6,096 bases of DNA. Source: Clostridia bacterium (GTDB lineage: Bacteria; Bacillota; Clostridia; UBA1381; UMGS1253). The notes under the pieces are model-generated. The model made no database searches and was not told the origin of the DNA. It worked only from the letters and a program-made list of their open reading frames with translations. The stretch spans positions 1 to 6,096 of the forward strand of contig JAFQPV010000256.1 in assembly GCA_017411585.1 (NCBI GenBank), given 5' to 3'. Both the position numbers and the translations under genes were made by a program. Shown piece by piece: positions 1 through 5,723 of this stretch; position 1 is the first letter of the stretch, and every line of letters starts with the position of its first letter.

Positions 1-60
1 TATACTTGTTATAGAATAAGTGGGTGTTAATATGAAAAAGAAAGTTAAAAAGTTAAGATA

Positions 61-94
61 TTGACGTAGCACGCAAAAAACTATATAATATAAT
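61..94 (+). promoter_or_regulatory. sigma-A-type promoter for cysE-cysS
   Basis: A -35 box TTGACG (61-66) and a -10 box TATAAT (84-89) are separated by exactly 17 bases. A second, overlapping TATAAT lies at 89-94. Transcription should begin near 96-100, leaving a leader of under 40 bases before the cysE start at 134. Such a leader is too short for a T-box riboswitch. The upstream bases 1-60 are AT-rich and hold only a ten-residue open frame (32-64, lysine-rich) without a ribosome binding site. The boxes are seen directly; promoter activity is inferred. Confidence 0.8.
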
Positions 95-133
95 ATGGTA
101 TAGGTATAGCTATGCCTTGTAAAGGAGAAGTGT

Positions 134-778
134 ATGTTTAAAAACATCCGATACGATATAAAATCCATATTGGAGCGCGATCCTGCGGCGCGAAACGGAT
201 TTGAGGTATTTTTGCTCTATCCCGGTTTTCATGCGCTGTTATATCATCGCGTATCTCATTGGCTATATAGACATAATATGAAGTTCTTGGCGCGCTGGGT
301 ATCGCAGACGTGTAAATTCTGGACGGGTATTGAAATCCATCCGGGTGCGAATATCGGAAGAGGGCTTTTAATCGACCACGGTGCCGGTGTTGTTATCGGC
401 GAAACGGCGGAGATTGGAGATAACTGTACGATTTATCAGGGCGTGACGCTCGGCGGTACAGGTAAAGATGTCGGCAAGCGACACCCGACGCTCGGCAACA
501 ATGTAATGATTGGTGCCGGTGCAAAGGTGCTTGGTCCGTTTAAAGTGGGAGACAATGCCAAGATTGCCGCAAATGCGGTTGTGTTATCCGAAGTTGAAGA
601 AAATTCCACTTGCGTGGGTGTACCGGGCAGAATGGTGAAGCGCGCCGGCAAGCGCGTGAGCGCAGACCTTGACCAGATTCATATTCCGGATCCGGTCAGC
701 ATGGAGCTTTGTAAGGTGCTTGTGCGCTTGGAAAAATTGGAAAAACAGCTTGCCGAGAAAGAGGAGGCAGAAAAATGA
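134..778 (+). CDS. cysE: serine O-acetyltransferase
   Basis: This enzyme acetylates L-serine with acetyl-CoA to O-acetylserine, the cytoplasmic precursor that cysteine synthase turns into cysteine. The protein has 214 residues. A short helical N-terminus (about 1-60) is followed by a left-handed beta-helix of hexapeptide repeats (about 65-165), with the family signatures DHGAGVVIGETA (81-92) and GVTLGGTGK (103-111). H82 and H117 match the catalytic and substrate-binding histidines of E. coli CysE (H158 and H193). E67 stands where E. coli has an aspartate, a swap I believe is common in Gram-positive CysE. It lacks much of the longer N-terminal helical domain of the 273-residue E. coli enzyme, as expected for the short form. 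The C-terminus (about 187-214) is charged and coiled-coil-like. AAAGGAG at 121-127 supports the ATG at 134. The last four bases overlap cysS, so translation is probably coupled. Confidence 0.96.
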   Translation: MFKNIRYDIKSILERDPAARNGFEVFLLYPGFHALLYHRVSHWLYRHNMKFLARWVSQTCKFWTGIEIHPGANIGRGLLIDHGAGVVIGETAEIGDNCTIYQGVTLGGTGKDVGKRHPTLGNNVMIGAGAKVLGPFKVGDNAKIAANAVVLSEVEENSTCVGVPGRMVKRAGKRVSADLDQIHIPDPVSMELCKVLVRLEKLEKQLAEKEEAEK

Positions 779-2163
779 AAATATATAATTCTTTAACCAA
801 AACAAAAGAGGAGTTTGTACCGATTACCCCGGGCGAGGTAAAAATTTATGCCTGCGGTCCGACTGTGTACGACTTTTTCCATATCGGTAACGCGCGTCCG
901 TTTATCGTATTTGATACGCTGCGCCGTTATTTTGAGTACAGTGGTTACAAGGTAACCTTCGTACAGAATTTTACGGATATTGATGATAAGATGATTAACC
1001 GCGCCAACAAAGAAGGCATCACCGTGCGCGAATTGGCAGACCGGTTTATCGCAGAGTATCGTGTGGATGCAAAGGGCTTGAACATCCGCGAGGCGAGCGT
1101 ACATCCGCGTGCAACAGACCATATTCCGGAAATCGTTGAGATTGTGAAAACTTTGATTGAGCAGGGTTATGCTTACGAGGTAGACGGCGACGTTTACTAT
1201 GCAACCAAGAAGTTTAAAGGCTACGGGAAGCTCTCGCATCAGCCGTTAGAGGATTTGGAATCCGGTGCGCGTATCAGCGTAGACGAGCGCAAGCGTGACC
1301 CGATGGATTTTGCGCTTTGGAAGGCGCAGAAGCCGGGCGAGCCTGCATGGGAAAGTCCGTGGGGTATGGGCAGACCGGGCTGGCACATTGAGTGCTCTGC
1401 TATGTCGACAAAGTACCTCGGCAAAACCATTGATATTCACGGCGGCGGTAAAGACCTGATTTTCCCGCATCATGAAAATGAGGTAGCCCAAAGTGAAGCG
1501 GCAAACGGCTGCCCGCTGGCGCATTACTGGATGCACAACGGCTACATCAATGTAGATGGCATGAAGATGAGTAAGTCGCTCGGTAATTTCTTTACCGTGC
1601 GTGATATTATCAAGCATTTTGATTATTCCGTTATTCGTTTCTTTATGCTTTCTGCGCATTACAGAAGCCCGATTAACTTTGCAGATGCACTTTTGCAGCA
1701 GGCAAAGGCTGGTTTAGAGCGTCTGACAAACTGCGCAGAAAACCTGCGCTTTAAGCTCGCGCATGCTGCAGACGGCGCACTTGACGATGCGGCTGCAACA
1801 CTTGTAGAAAAGCATGTAGCGGACTTTAAGGAAGCGATGGACGACGACTTAAATACTGCAGCAGCAATCGGTGCAATTTTCGAGCTTGCAAAAACGGCGA
1901 ATACCGTTGCGGCAGGCGAAGCAAGCAAGCAGACACTTTCGCTGCTTTTAAACACACTTGCAGAGCTTTGCGATGTGCTCGGTATTGAAACCGAAAAGGA
2001 AGCAGAAACGCTCGACAGCAAAATTGAAGAGCTGATTGCAAAGCGTACAGAAGCTAAGAAGGCAAAGGATTTTGCAACAGCAGATGCAATTCGTGCACAG
2101 CTTTTAGATATGGGCATTGTATTAGAAGACACGCGCGAAGGTGTTAAGTGGTCCAGAAAGTAA
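775..2163 (+). CDS. cysS: cysteinyl-tRNA synthetase
   Basis: A class I aminoacyl-tRNA synthetase that activates cysteine with ATP and loads it on tRNA-Cys in the cytoplasm. The 462-residue length is normal. The HIGH motif appears as HIGN at 36-39 and the KMSKS loop is intact at 264-268. The zinc site that selects cysteine is complete: C27, C207, H232 and E236, with the spacing of E. coli C28, C209, H234 and E238. The C-terminal part (about 300-462) is the helical DALR and anticodon-binding region. The ATG overlaps the cysE stop as ATGA, with AGGAGG at 762-767 inside cysE. Pairing with cysE places cysteine supply and use in one transcript, the order seen in Bacillus subtilis. No intrinsic terminator follows, so reading into mrnC is likely. 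Confidence 0.98.
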   Translation: MKIYNSLTKTKEEFVPITPGEVKIYACGPTVYDFFHIGNARPFIVFDTLRRYFEYSGYKVTFVQNFTDIDDKMINRANKEGITVRELADRFIAEYRVDAKGLNIREASVHPRATDHIPEIVEIVKTLIEQGYAYEVDGDVYYATKKFKGYGKLSHQPLEDLESGARISVDERKRDPMDFALWKAQKPGEPAWESPWGMGRPGWHIECSAMSTKYLGKTIDIHGGGKDLIFPHHENEVAQSEAANGCPLAHYWMHNGYINVDGMKMSKSLGNFFTVRDIIKHFDYSVIRFFMLSAHYRSPINFADALLQQAKAGLERLTNCAENLRFKLAHAADGALDDAAATLVEKHVADFKEAMDDDLNTAAAIGAIFELAKTANTVAAGEASKQTLSLLLNTLAELCDVLGIETEKEAETLDSKIEELIAKRTEAKKAKDFATADAIRAQLLDMGIVLEDTREGVKWSRK

Positions 2164-2180
2164 TTTTTCTGGGGTGCTTT

Positions 2181-2208
2181 GTAGGGACCGGCGTCCTCGA
2201 CGGTCCGC
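2181..2208. repeat. GC-rich imperfect palindrome between cysS and mrnC
   Basis: GGACCG (2185-2190) is complementary to CGGTCC (2201-2206). An alternative fold pairs GGAC (2185-2188) with GTCC (2203-2206) and CGTC (2192-2195) with GACG (2199-2202), around a CTC loop. No T-run follows, so it is not an intrinsic terminator. It could be an interspersed palindromic repeat of the kind scattered between genes in gut Clostridia, or a processing or stabilising hairpin. Only one copy is in this window, so the repeat status is inference. Confidence 0.45.
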
Positions 2209-2220
2209 ATTTGGCAATAA

Positions 2221-2241
2221 AAAGGAAATGAGTATATGTAA
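2221..2241 (+). promoter_or_regulatory. ribosome binding site followed by ATG-TAA start-stop pair before mrnC
   Basis: AAAGGA (2221-2226) stands nine bases before an ATG at 2236-2238 that is in the mrnC frame, but the next codon (2239-2241) is TAA. The frame after it (2242 onward) encodes protein-like sequence running straight into the Mini-III domain. This looks like the original start with codon 2 changed to a stop (for example from CAA, AAA or GAA), or a base error. A competing ATG at 2228 is two bases from the AAAGGA, lies in another frame and ends after 20 codons at 2290. A weak promoter reading is also possible (TTGGCA 2211-2216, TATGTA 2235-2240, 18 bases apart). Confidence 0.6.
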
Positions 2242-2292
2242 TTTGTTTCAGAATATACAGATATACAGCCGCAGCTTTATGCGCCGCTGACG

Positions 2293-2646
2293 TTGGCGAT
2301 TGTCGGTGACAGCGTATACGATTTATATGTGCGTACGCGGTTAAGCGAGGGTGGCTCGCTGCCGACCAATACGATTCATAAAACGGCAATTTCTTATGTA
2401 AAGGCTGCCGCGCAGGCAAAAAGCGTGCACGCAATACTGGACAGCCTTGCAGAGGATGAGCTTGCGATTTTTAAGCGCGGACGCAATGCGCACAGCGCGA
2501 CCGTTCCGAAAAATGCCAGCATTTCGGATTATCGAGCAGCGACGGGCTTTGAGGCACTTTTGGGGTATTTGTATTTGAAAAATGAGCCGGACAGGCTTAG
2601 TGAAATCCTGCGTATGGCATTTGATGCGGCGCAGATTGAGGGGTAA
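2293..2646 (+). CDS. mrnC: Mini-ribonuclease III (23S rRNA maturation), start uncertain
   Basis: Mini-III is a small dimeric RNase III-type enzyme without a double-stranded-RNA-binding domain; in B. subtilis it trims the 23S rRNA precursor ends. Family features are clear. IVGDSVYDLYVR carries the catalytic aspartate equivalent to D23 of the B. subtilis enzyme, followed by FKRGRNA, then PKN, and FEALLGYLYL carries the second metal-binding glutamate. With the TTG start used here the protein has 117 residues and the aspartate is residue 6. That start has no ribosome binding site and removes part of the first helix: the bases before it read QLYAPLTLA in frame, as expected for the family. The frame is open back to 2242 but is closed by TAA at 2239, directly after a well-placed ATG at 2236. 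The gene may start at a non-standard codon, be translated poorly, be damaged, or contain a base error. It follows cysS, the usual order in Bacillota. Confidence 0.85.
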   Translation: MAIVGDSVYDLYVRTRLSEGGSLPTNTIHKTAISYVKAAAQAKSVHAILDSLAEDELAIFKRGRNAHSATVPKNASISDYRAATGFEALLGYLYLKNEPDRLSEILRMAFDAAQIEG

Positions 2647-2689
2647 GTCGTTTTTTAGTTTTACATACACAATTCAGGGAGGAAGAGGA

Positions 2690-3535
2690 ATGAAAGCAGA
2701 AAGAGTTAAGGAATTGGCAATCATCGCCAACCGCGTGCGTAAAAACGTTTTAACCGGCGTATATAACGCAAAATGCGGACATCCGGGCGGTTCTCTGTCT
2801 ATCACAGATGTGCTGACCGTGCTTTATTTTGATGAAATGAACATTGATCCGAAGAACCCGAAGGATCCGAAGCGTGACCGCTTCGTACTCTCGAAGGGTC
2901 ACTGCGCACCGGCGCTGTACGGCGTACTGGCTGAGCGCGGTTACTTTGACCCGGCAGAGCTTGTAAATCTTCGTAAGTTCGGTCATTTCCTGCAGGGCCA
3001 TCCGGAAATGAAGGGTGTGCCGGGCGTGGATATGTCCACCGGCTCGCTCGGTCAGGGCGTAGCTGCAGCTTGCGGTATGGCAAAGGCTGCAAAAATTGAC
3101 GGTTCTGACTATCGTGTATATGCGGCACTCGGTGACGGCGAAATCGAGGAAGGCCAGGTTTGGGAGTCTGCCATGTTTGCAGCACATCATCAGCTTGATA
3201 ACCTCACCATTTTTATTGATAACAATAACCTGCAGATTGACGGCGATATTCGCACCGTTATGAATCCGCACCCGATTGATGAAAAGTATAAGGCGTTCGG
3301 CTTCCATGTTATCTGCATCGACGGTCACGATTATGCGGCTATCGCAGATGCGATTGCAGAAGCAAAGACCGTAAAGGGCAAACCGACAGCAGTAATTTGC
3401 TCTACTGTAAAGGGTAAGGGCGTTTCCTTTATGGAAAACAACTACGGCTGGCACGGCAAAGCGCCGAATGCGGATGAATACGCACAGGCAATGGCTGATT
3501 TAGAAGCCATCGACAAAGAATTGGGGGTGCTCTGA
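2690..3535 (+). CDS. transketolase, N-terminal subunit (pyrophosphate-binding half)
   Basis: This is the first half of a split transketolase, which moves two-carbon ketol units between pentose, tetrose and triose phosphates using thiamine diphosphate (TPP). The protein has 281 residues. The TPP and metal signature starts at GDG (148-150) and ends with NNN (178-180). Conserved active-site stretches include CGHPGG (29-34), SKGHCAPALY (68-77) and TGSLGQG (117-123). The start at 2690 is chosen because AGGGAGG (2676-2682) lies seven bases before it; an upstream in-frame ATG at 2582 is inside mrnC and lacks this support. The next gene starts one base after the stop, so the halves are made together and should form a heteromeric enzyme. 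A 43-base gap separates it from mrnC, with no convincing promoter, so it is probably read from upstream. Confidence 0.95.
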   Translation: MKAERVKELAIIANRVRKNVLTGVYNAKCGHPGGSLSITDVLTVLYFDEMNIDPKNPKDPKRDRFVLSKGHCAPALYGVLAERGYFDPAELVNLRKFGHFLQGHPEMKGVPGVDMSTGSLGQGVAAACGMAKAAKIDGSDYRVYAALGDGEIEEGQVWESAMFAAHHQLDNLTIFIDNNNLQIDGDIRTVMNPHPIDEKYKAFGFHVICIDGHDYAAIADAIAEAKTVKGKPTAVICSTVKGKGVSFMENNYGWHGKAPNADEYAQAMADLEAIDKELGVL

Positions 3536-3536
3536 T

Positions 3537-4484
3537 ATGGCAGAATTAAAACCGATTGCAACCAGACTTGCGTTTGGTGAAGAGCTTGCCGAAATTGGCA
3601 GCAGAGAAGATATTGTTGTTTTGGATGCGGACTTAAGTAAATCCACAATGACCTACATATTTAAAGAAAAGTATCCGGAGCGTTTTGTAAACTGCGGTAT
3701 CGCAGAGGGCAATATGATGACAACGGCAGCAGGTATTGCTTCTACCGGCAAGAGAGTATTTGCAGCATCCTTTGCAATGTTCTCTTCGGGCAGAGCGTAT
3801 GAGCAGCTGCGTAATTCCGTTGCATATCCGGAATTGAATGTTTGTGCAGTTGGCTCGCACGCAGGTCTCACCGTTGGTGAGGATGGTGCGTCCCATCAGT
3901 GTATCGAAGACGTTGCGCTGATGCGTGCAATGCCGAATATGACAGTTATTTCTCCGGCAGACGGTACGGAAACAAGAGCGGCACTTCGCGCAATTGTGGA
4001 CTATCAGGGTCCGGTTTATCTGCGTGTTTGCAGATTGGCTATGCCGATTTTGTTCGATCCGGACGAGTACGGCAAGTTTGAAATCGGTAAGGGCAGAATC
4101 CTTAAAGAGGGTAGTGATATTGCGATTATCGGCTCCGGTCTTCTGTTGCACGAGGCTGTTAAGGCTGCAGAAGCTTTGGAGGCTGCCGGCATCAGCGTAA
4201 GACTGGTTGACATTGCAACCATCAAGCCGCTTGATGAAGCGCTGGTTATCGAGTCTGCAAAGAAGTGCGGCGCAGTTTTGGTTTGCGAAGAGCACAATGT
4301 TATCGGCGGTCTCGGCGGCGCAGTTGCAGAAACACTTTCCAAGAATTGCCCGACCATTATGGACATTATTGGCGTGAAGGACACCTTCGGTTGCTCCGGC
4401 GAGCCGATGCAGCTTCTGGATAAGTATGAAATGAGCGCACCGCATATCGAAAAAGCGGCAAAGGCACTCATTGCAAAGAAATAA
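3537..4484 (+). CDS. transketolase, C-terminal subunit (pyrimidine-binding half)
   Basis: This is the second half of the split transketolase. It has 315 residues. The pyrimidine-binding domain (about 1-165) carries the catalytic glutamate E57 in NCGIAEGNM (52-60), which activates the TPP aminopyrimidine ring, and SHAGLTVGEDGASHQ (107-121), whose histidines line the substrate channel. The C-terminal transketolase domain (about 190-312) includes EEHNVIGGLGGAVAE (251-265). The related 1-deoxyxylulose-5-phosphate synthase is a single longer chain, so the split form and sequence favour transketolase. The ATG is one base after the stop of the first half, with a G-rich ribosome binding site (GGGGGTG, 3523-3529) inside that gene. 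A strong terminator follows 18 bases after the stop. Confidence 0.95.
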   Translation: MAELKPIATRLAFGEELAEIGSREDIVVLDADLSKSTMTYIFKEKYPERFVNCGIAEGNMMTTAAGIASTGKRVFAASFAMFSSGRAYEQLRNSVAYPELNVCAVGSHAGLTVGEDGASHQCIEDVALMRAMPNMTVISPADGTETRAALRAIVDYQGPVYLRVCRLAMPILFDPDEYGKFEIGKGRILKEGSDIAIIGSGLLLHEAVKAAEALEAAGISVRLVDIATIKPLDEALVIESAKKCGAVLVCEEHNVIGGLGGAVAETLSKNCPTIMDIIGVKDTFGCSGEPMQLLDKYEMSAPHIEKAAKALIAKK

Positions 4485-4502
4485 GCTAAAAGAACAGTAA
4501 AT

Positions 4503-4533
4503 AAAAAGGCAGAAACGGCGTTTCTGCCTTTTT
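4503..4533. terminator. bidirectional intrinsic terminator between convergent genes
   Basis: A perfect 14-bp stem pairs 4503-4516 with 4520-4533 around a three-base loop (GGC). The stem core is GGCAGAAACG, and the AAAAA/TTTTT arms provide a T-run on either strand. It lies 18 bases after the transketolase stop and nine bases after the 3' end of the opposing glycoside hydrolase gene, so one hairpin can end both transcripts. Confidence 0.92.
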
Positions 4534-4542
4534 ATTATAAAA

Positions 4543-5427
4543 TTACTTTTTTACTCTGTCAAATACTCTTACAAAGTCTACGATGAACGCATCGTCAACA
4601 AATTCGTCTTTGATTTTAAACGGCGGCTCATCCACAATAATATTCGGACCGCCTAACAGCTTCCATTTACCGTCTGCGTTGCCGTTTAAACCGGAGCGGT
4701 AGCCCTGCACCTCTGTTGTGAGCAAAATGAACTGCGGCACATGCGAAACATGATCGTTGTACTGCATAACCACTTTGCCGTCGCAGTAGAAGGTGTAGCC
4801 GTCTTCGCGCCAGTCCATACCGAAATAATGCCAGCCATCCGGTGTTTCTTCGAGGTCATACTTTGCTTTGTCGCTTCTTGCAAACTGCCTGCCGTAACCA
4901 CCCATAATGTTTGTTGTATGCGCTCTGCCTTCGTGGAAATATTCCATAATGTCGGTTTCAATGCCGCACCATTCCGGCTCGAAGCGTGCGCCGATGGAAG
5001 GGGATTGTGTCCAGAACGCAGACCACATGGTTTCCGGATCCTTCTGGAATTTACAACGGCATTCATAATAACCGTAGCGGTGAACAAACTTCGGCGGTTC
5101 AAGCTCGCCTAACGGCCAGATACCATCCTGCCCCCACGGGTTTTCTCTTTTTTCGATCAGATAGTCAAAAGAGTTAGAGCCCGTCTGCAGCTGCGGAGAA
5201 ACATATCTGCCGTCCACCTCTGTGCGGTGCAGCTCAATGTGGCTGTTACCGTCTAAAACAATGCCCTGGTCTGTGTAGCCTTCAAAGCGCTTTCCCCAGT
5301 AATTTAAGCGAAAACCCCACTTTGTTGTGTCAAGCTCTGTCCCGTCAAACTCATCTGCCCACACAAGCTCCCATTCGCCTTCCGGAAGATAACTCGGTTC
5401 ATGATCCTTTACTTCAAATTTTTTCAT
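4543..5427 (-). CDS. glycoside hydrolase family 16 (beta-glucanase/laminarinase-like), no signal peptide
   Basis: GH16 enzymes are retaining endo-hydrolases with a beta-jelly-roll fold, acting on beta-1,3- or mixed-linkage glucans, galactans and related polymers. The protein has 294 residues, about one domain. ELVWADEFDGTELD (20-33) is the usual first strand. The catalytic motif E-T-D-I-M-E (157-162) gives the nucleophile E157, the helper D159 and the acid/base E162; its ExDxxE spacing is the beta-bulge form found in laminarinase-like subfamilies. Aromatic substrate-cleft candidates include W135 and W139. The N-terminus (MKKFEVKDHEPSYLPEGEW) is charged, with no hydrophobic signal and no membrane anchor, so I infer a cytoplasmic enzyme or unusual export. 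AAAGAGGG (5436-5443, minus strand) supports the ATG at 5427. It is a single-gene unit between two terminators. The exact substrate cannot be read from the sequence. Confidence 0.92.
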   Translation of the reverse strand: MKKFEVKDHEPSYLPEGEWELVWADEFDGTELDTTKWGFRLNYWGKRFEGYTDQGIVLDGNSHIELHRTEVDGRYVSPQLQTGSNSFDYLIEKRENPWGQDGIWPLGELEPPKFVHRYGYYECRCKFQKDPETMWSAFWTQSPSIGARFEPEWCGIETDIMEYFHEGRAHTTNIMGGYGRQFARSDKAKYDLEETPDGWHYFGMDWREDGYTFYCDGKVVMQYNDHVSHVPQFILLTTEVQGYRSGLNGNADGKWKLLGGPNIIVDEPPFKIKDEFVDDAFIVDFVRVFDRVKK

Positions 5428-5470
5428 TTCCGTATCCCTCTTTCTCTATAGAATTCAGTCTTTGCGTTTT

Positions 5471-5514
5471 ATTTTATCAGACATTTTATCGAAAATATAT
5501 ATCAATATTATTGA
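5471..5514 (-). promoter_or_regulatory. possible operator/promoter region of the GH16 gene
   Basis: The AT-rich stretch upstream of the GH16 gene holds an inverted repeat TCAATA-T-TATTGA (5502-5514). It also holds two copies of ATTTTATC (5471-5478 and 5483-5490), 12 bases apart, read as GATAAAAT on the coding strand. The promoter must lie here or nearby, but I could not fix a -35/-10 pair with good spacing. A regulator binding site is a guess from the symmetry. Confidence 0.3.
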
Positions 5515-5554
5515 AAATTTTAGAAATCTTACTTTTTTGTAGCCTTGCCAAATA

Positions 5555-5587
5555 AAAAAACAGCTTGGGTTTACCAAGCTGTTTTTT
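5555..5587. terminator. bidirectional intrinsic terminator upstream of the GH16 gene
   Basis: A perfect 14-bp stem pairs 5555-5568 with 5574-5587 around a five-base loop. The core CAGCTTGG/CCAAGCTG is flanked by A- and T-runs, so it can act on either strand. On the minus strand it lies 10 bases after the stop of the gene remnant at 5598, the normal position for that gene's terminator, and it insulates the GH16 gene from upstream reading. Confidence 0.88.
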
Positions 5588-5597
5588 GACTATAGAA

Positions 5598-5687
5598 TTA
5601 CTTTAATTTTGCTTTTGCTACACGAACACAGGTGGACATACCGTACGGGAAGCCGGTTGCGTTTATGGTGAGCAGGCGAAAAAACAT
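5598..5687 (-). pseudogene. 3' remnant of an unidentified host-like gene
   Basis: On the minus strand a frame from ATG at 5687 to TAA at 5598 encodes 29 residues, including TGFPYGMSTCVRV and a basic end AKAKLK. The frame is closed upstream by TGA (5694-5696), and no ribosome binding site stands before the ATG. Codon use (CCG, GGT, TCC, ACC, GGC) resembles the host genes to the left, not the low-GC gene to the right, and a good terminator follows 10 bases after the stop. I read it as the tail of a former chromosomal gene whose body was lost or replaced. I do not recognise the family. A real 29-residue small protein is the alternative. Confidence 0.5.
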
Positions 5688-5723
5688 GCGTTCTCATTGA
5701 ACGGGGACCCCTGAAGGTGTATT
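5688..5723. other. junction segment with two adjacent small palindromes
   Basis: This short noncoding stretch separates the host-like remnant from the low-GC repeat gene. It holds GTTC-TCATT-GAAC (5690-5702) directly abutting GGGG-A-CCCC (5703-5711), with TGAA repeated at 5698-5701 and 5712-5715. There is no T-run suited to an intrinsic terminator for the minus-strand gene. It may be the scar of a rearrangement or the end of a mobile or repeated element, but no known attachment site or inverted repeat of an insertion sequence is recognisable. Confidence 0.3.

Noticed and set aside
32..64. Ten-residue lysine-rich open frame before the cysE promoter
   Set aside because: No ribosome binding site and very short; expected by chance in A-rich DNA.
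1659..2210. 183-residue minus-strand open frame opposite cysS
   Set aside because: Low-complexity Ser/Ala-rich product typical of an antisense shadow; it has no independent support.
2228..2290. 20-codon open frame starting at ATG 2228, as a leader peptide before mrnC
   Set aside because: The ATG is only two bases from the AAAGGA sequence, too close for normal initiation, and the peptide shows no regulatory codon run. It remains a weak possibility.
3633..4445. 270-residue open frame on the minus strand inside the transketolase C-terminal gene
   Set aside because: It lies antisense to a well-supported gene, its product is rich in Cys, Arg and Asn without a recognisable domain, and codon bias of the real gene explains the lack of stops.
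2690..4484. Transketolase broken by a frameshift into two pieces
   Set aside because: Each half is a complete domain unit with its own start codon and ribosome binding site. Split transketolases are a known arrangement in Clostridia and Archaea, so this is the natural form.
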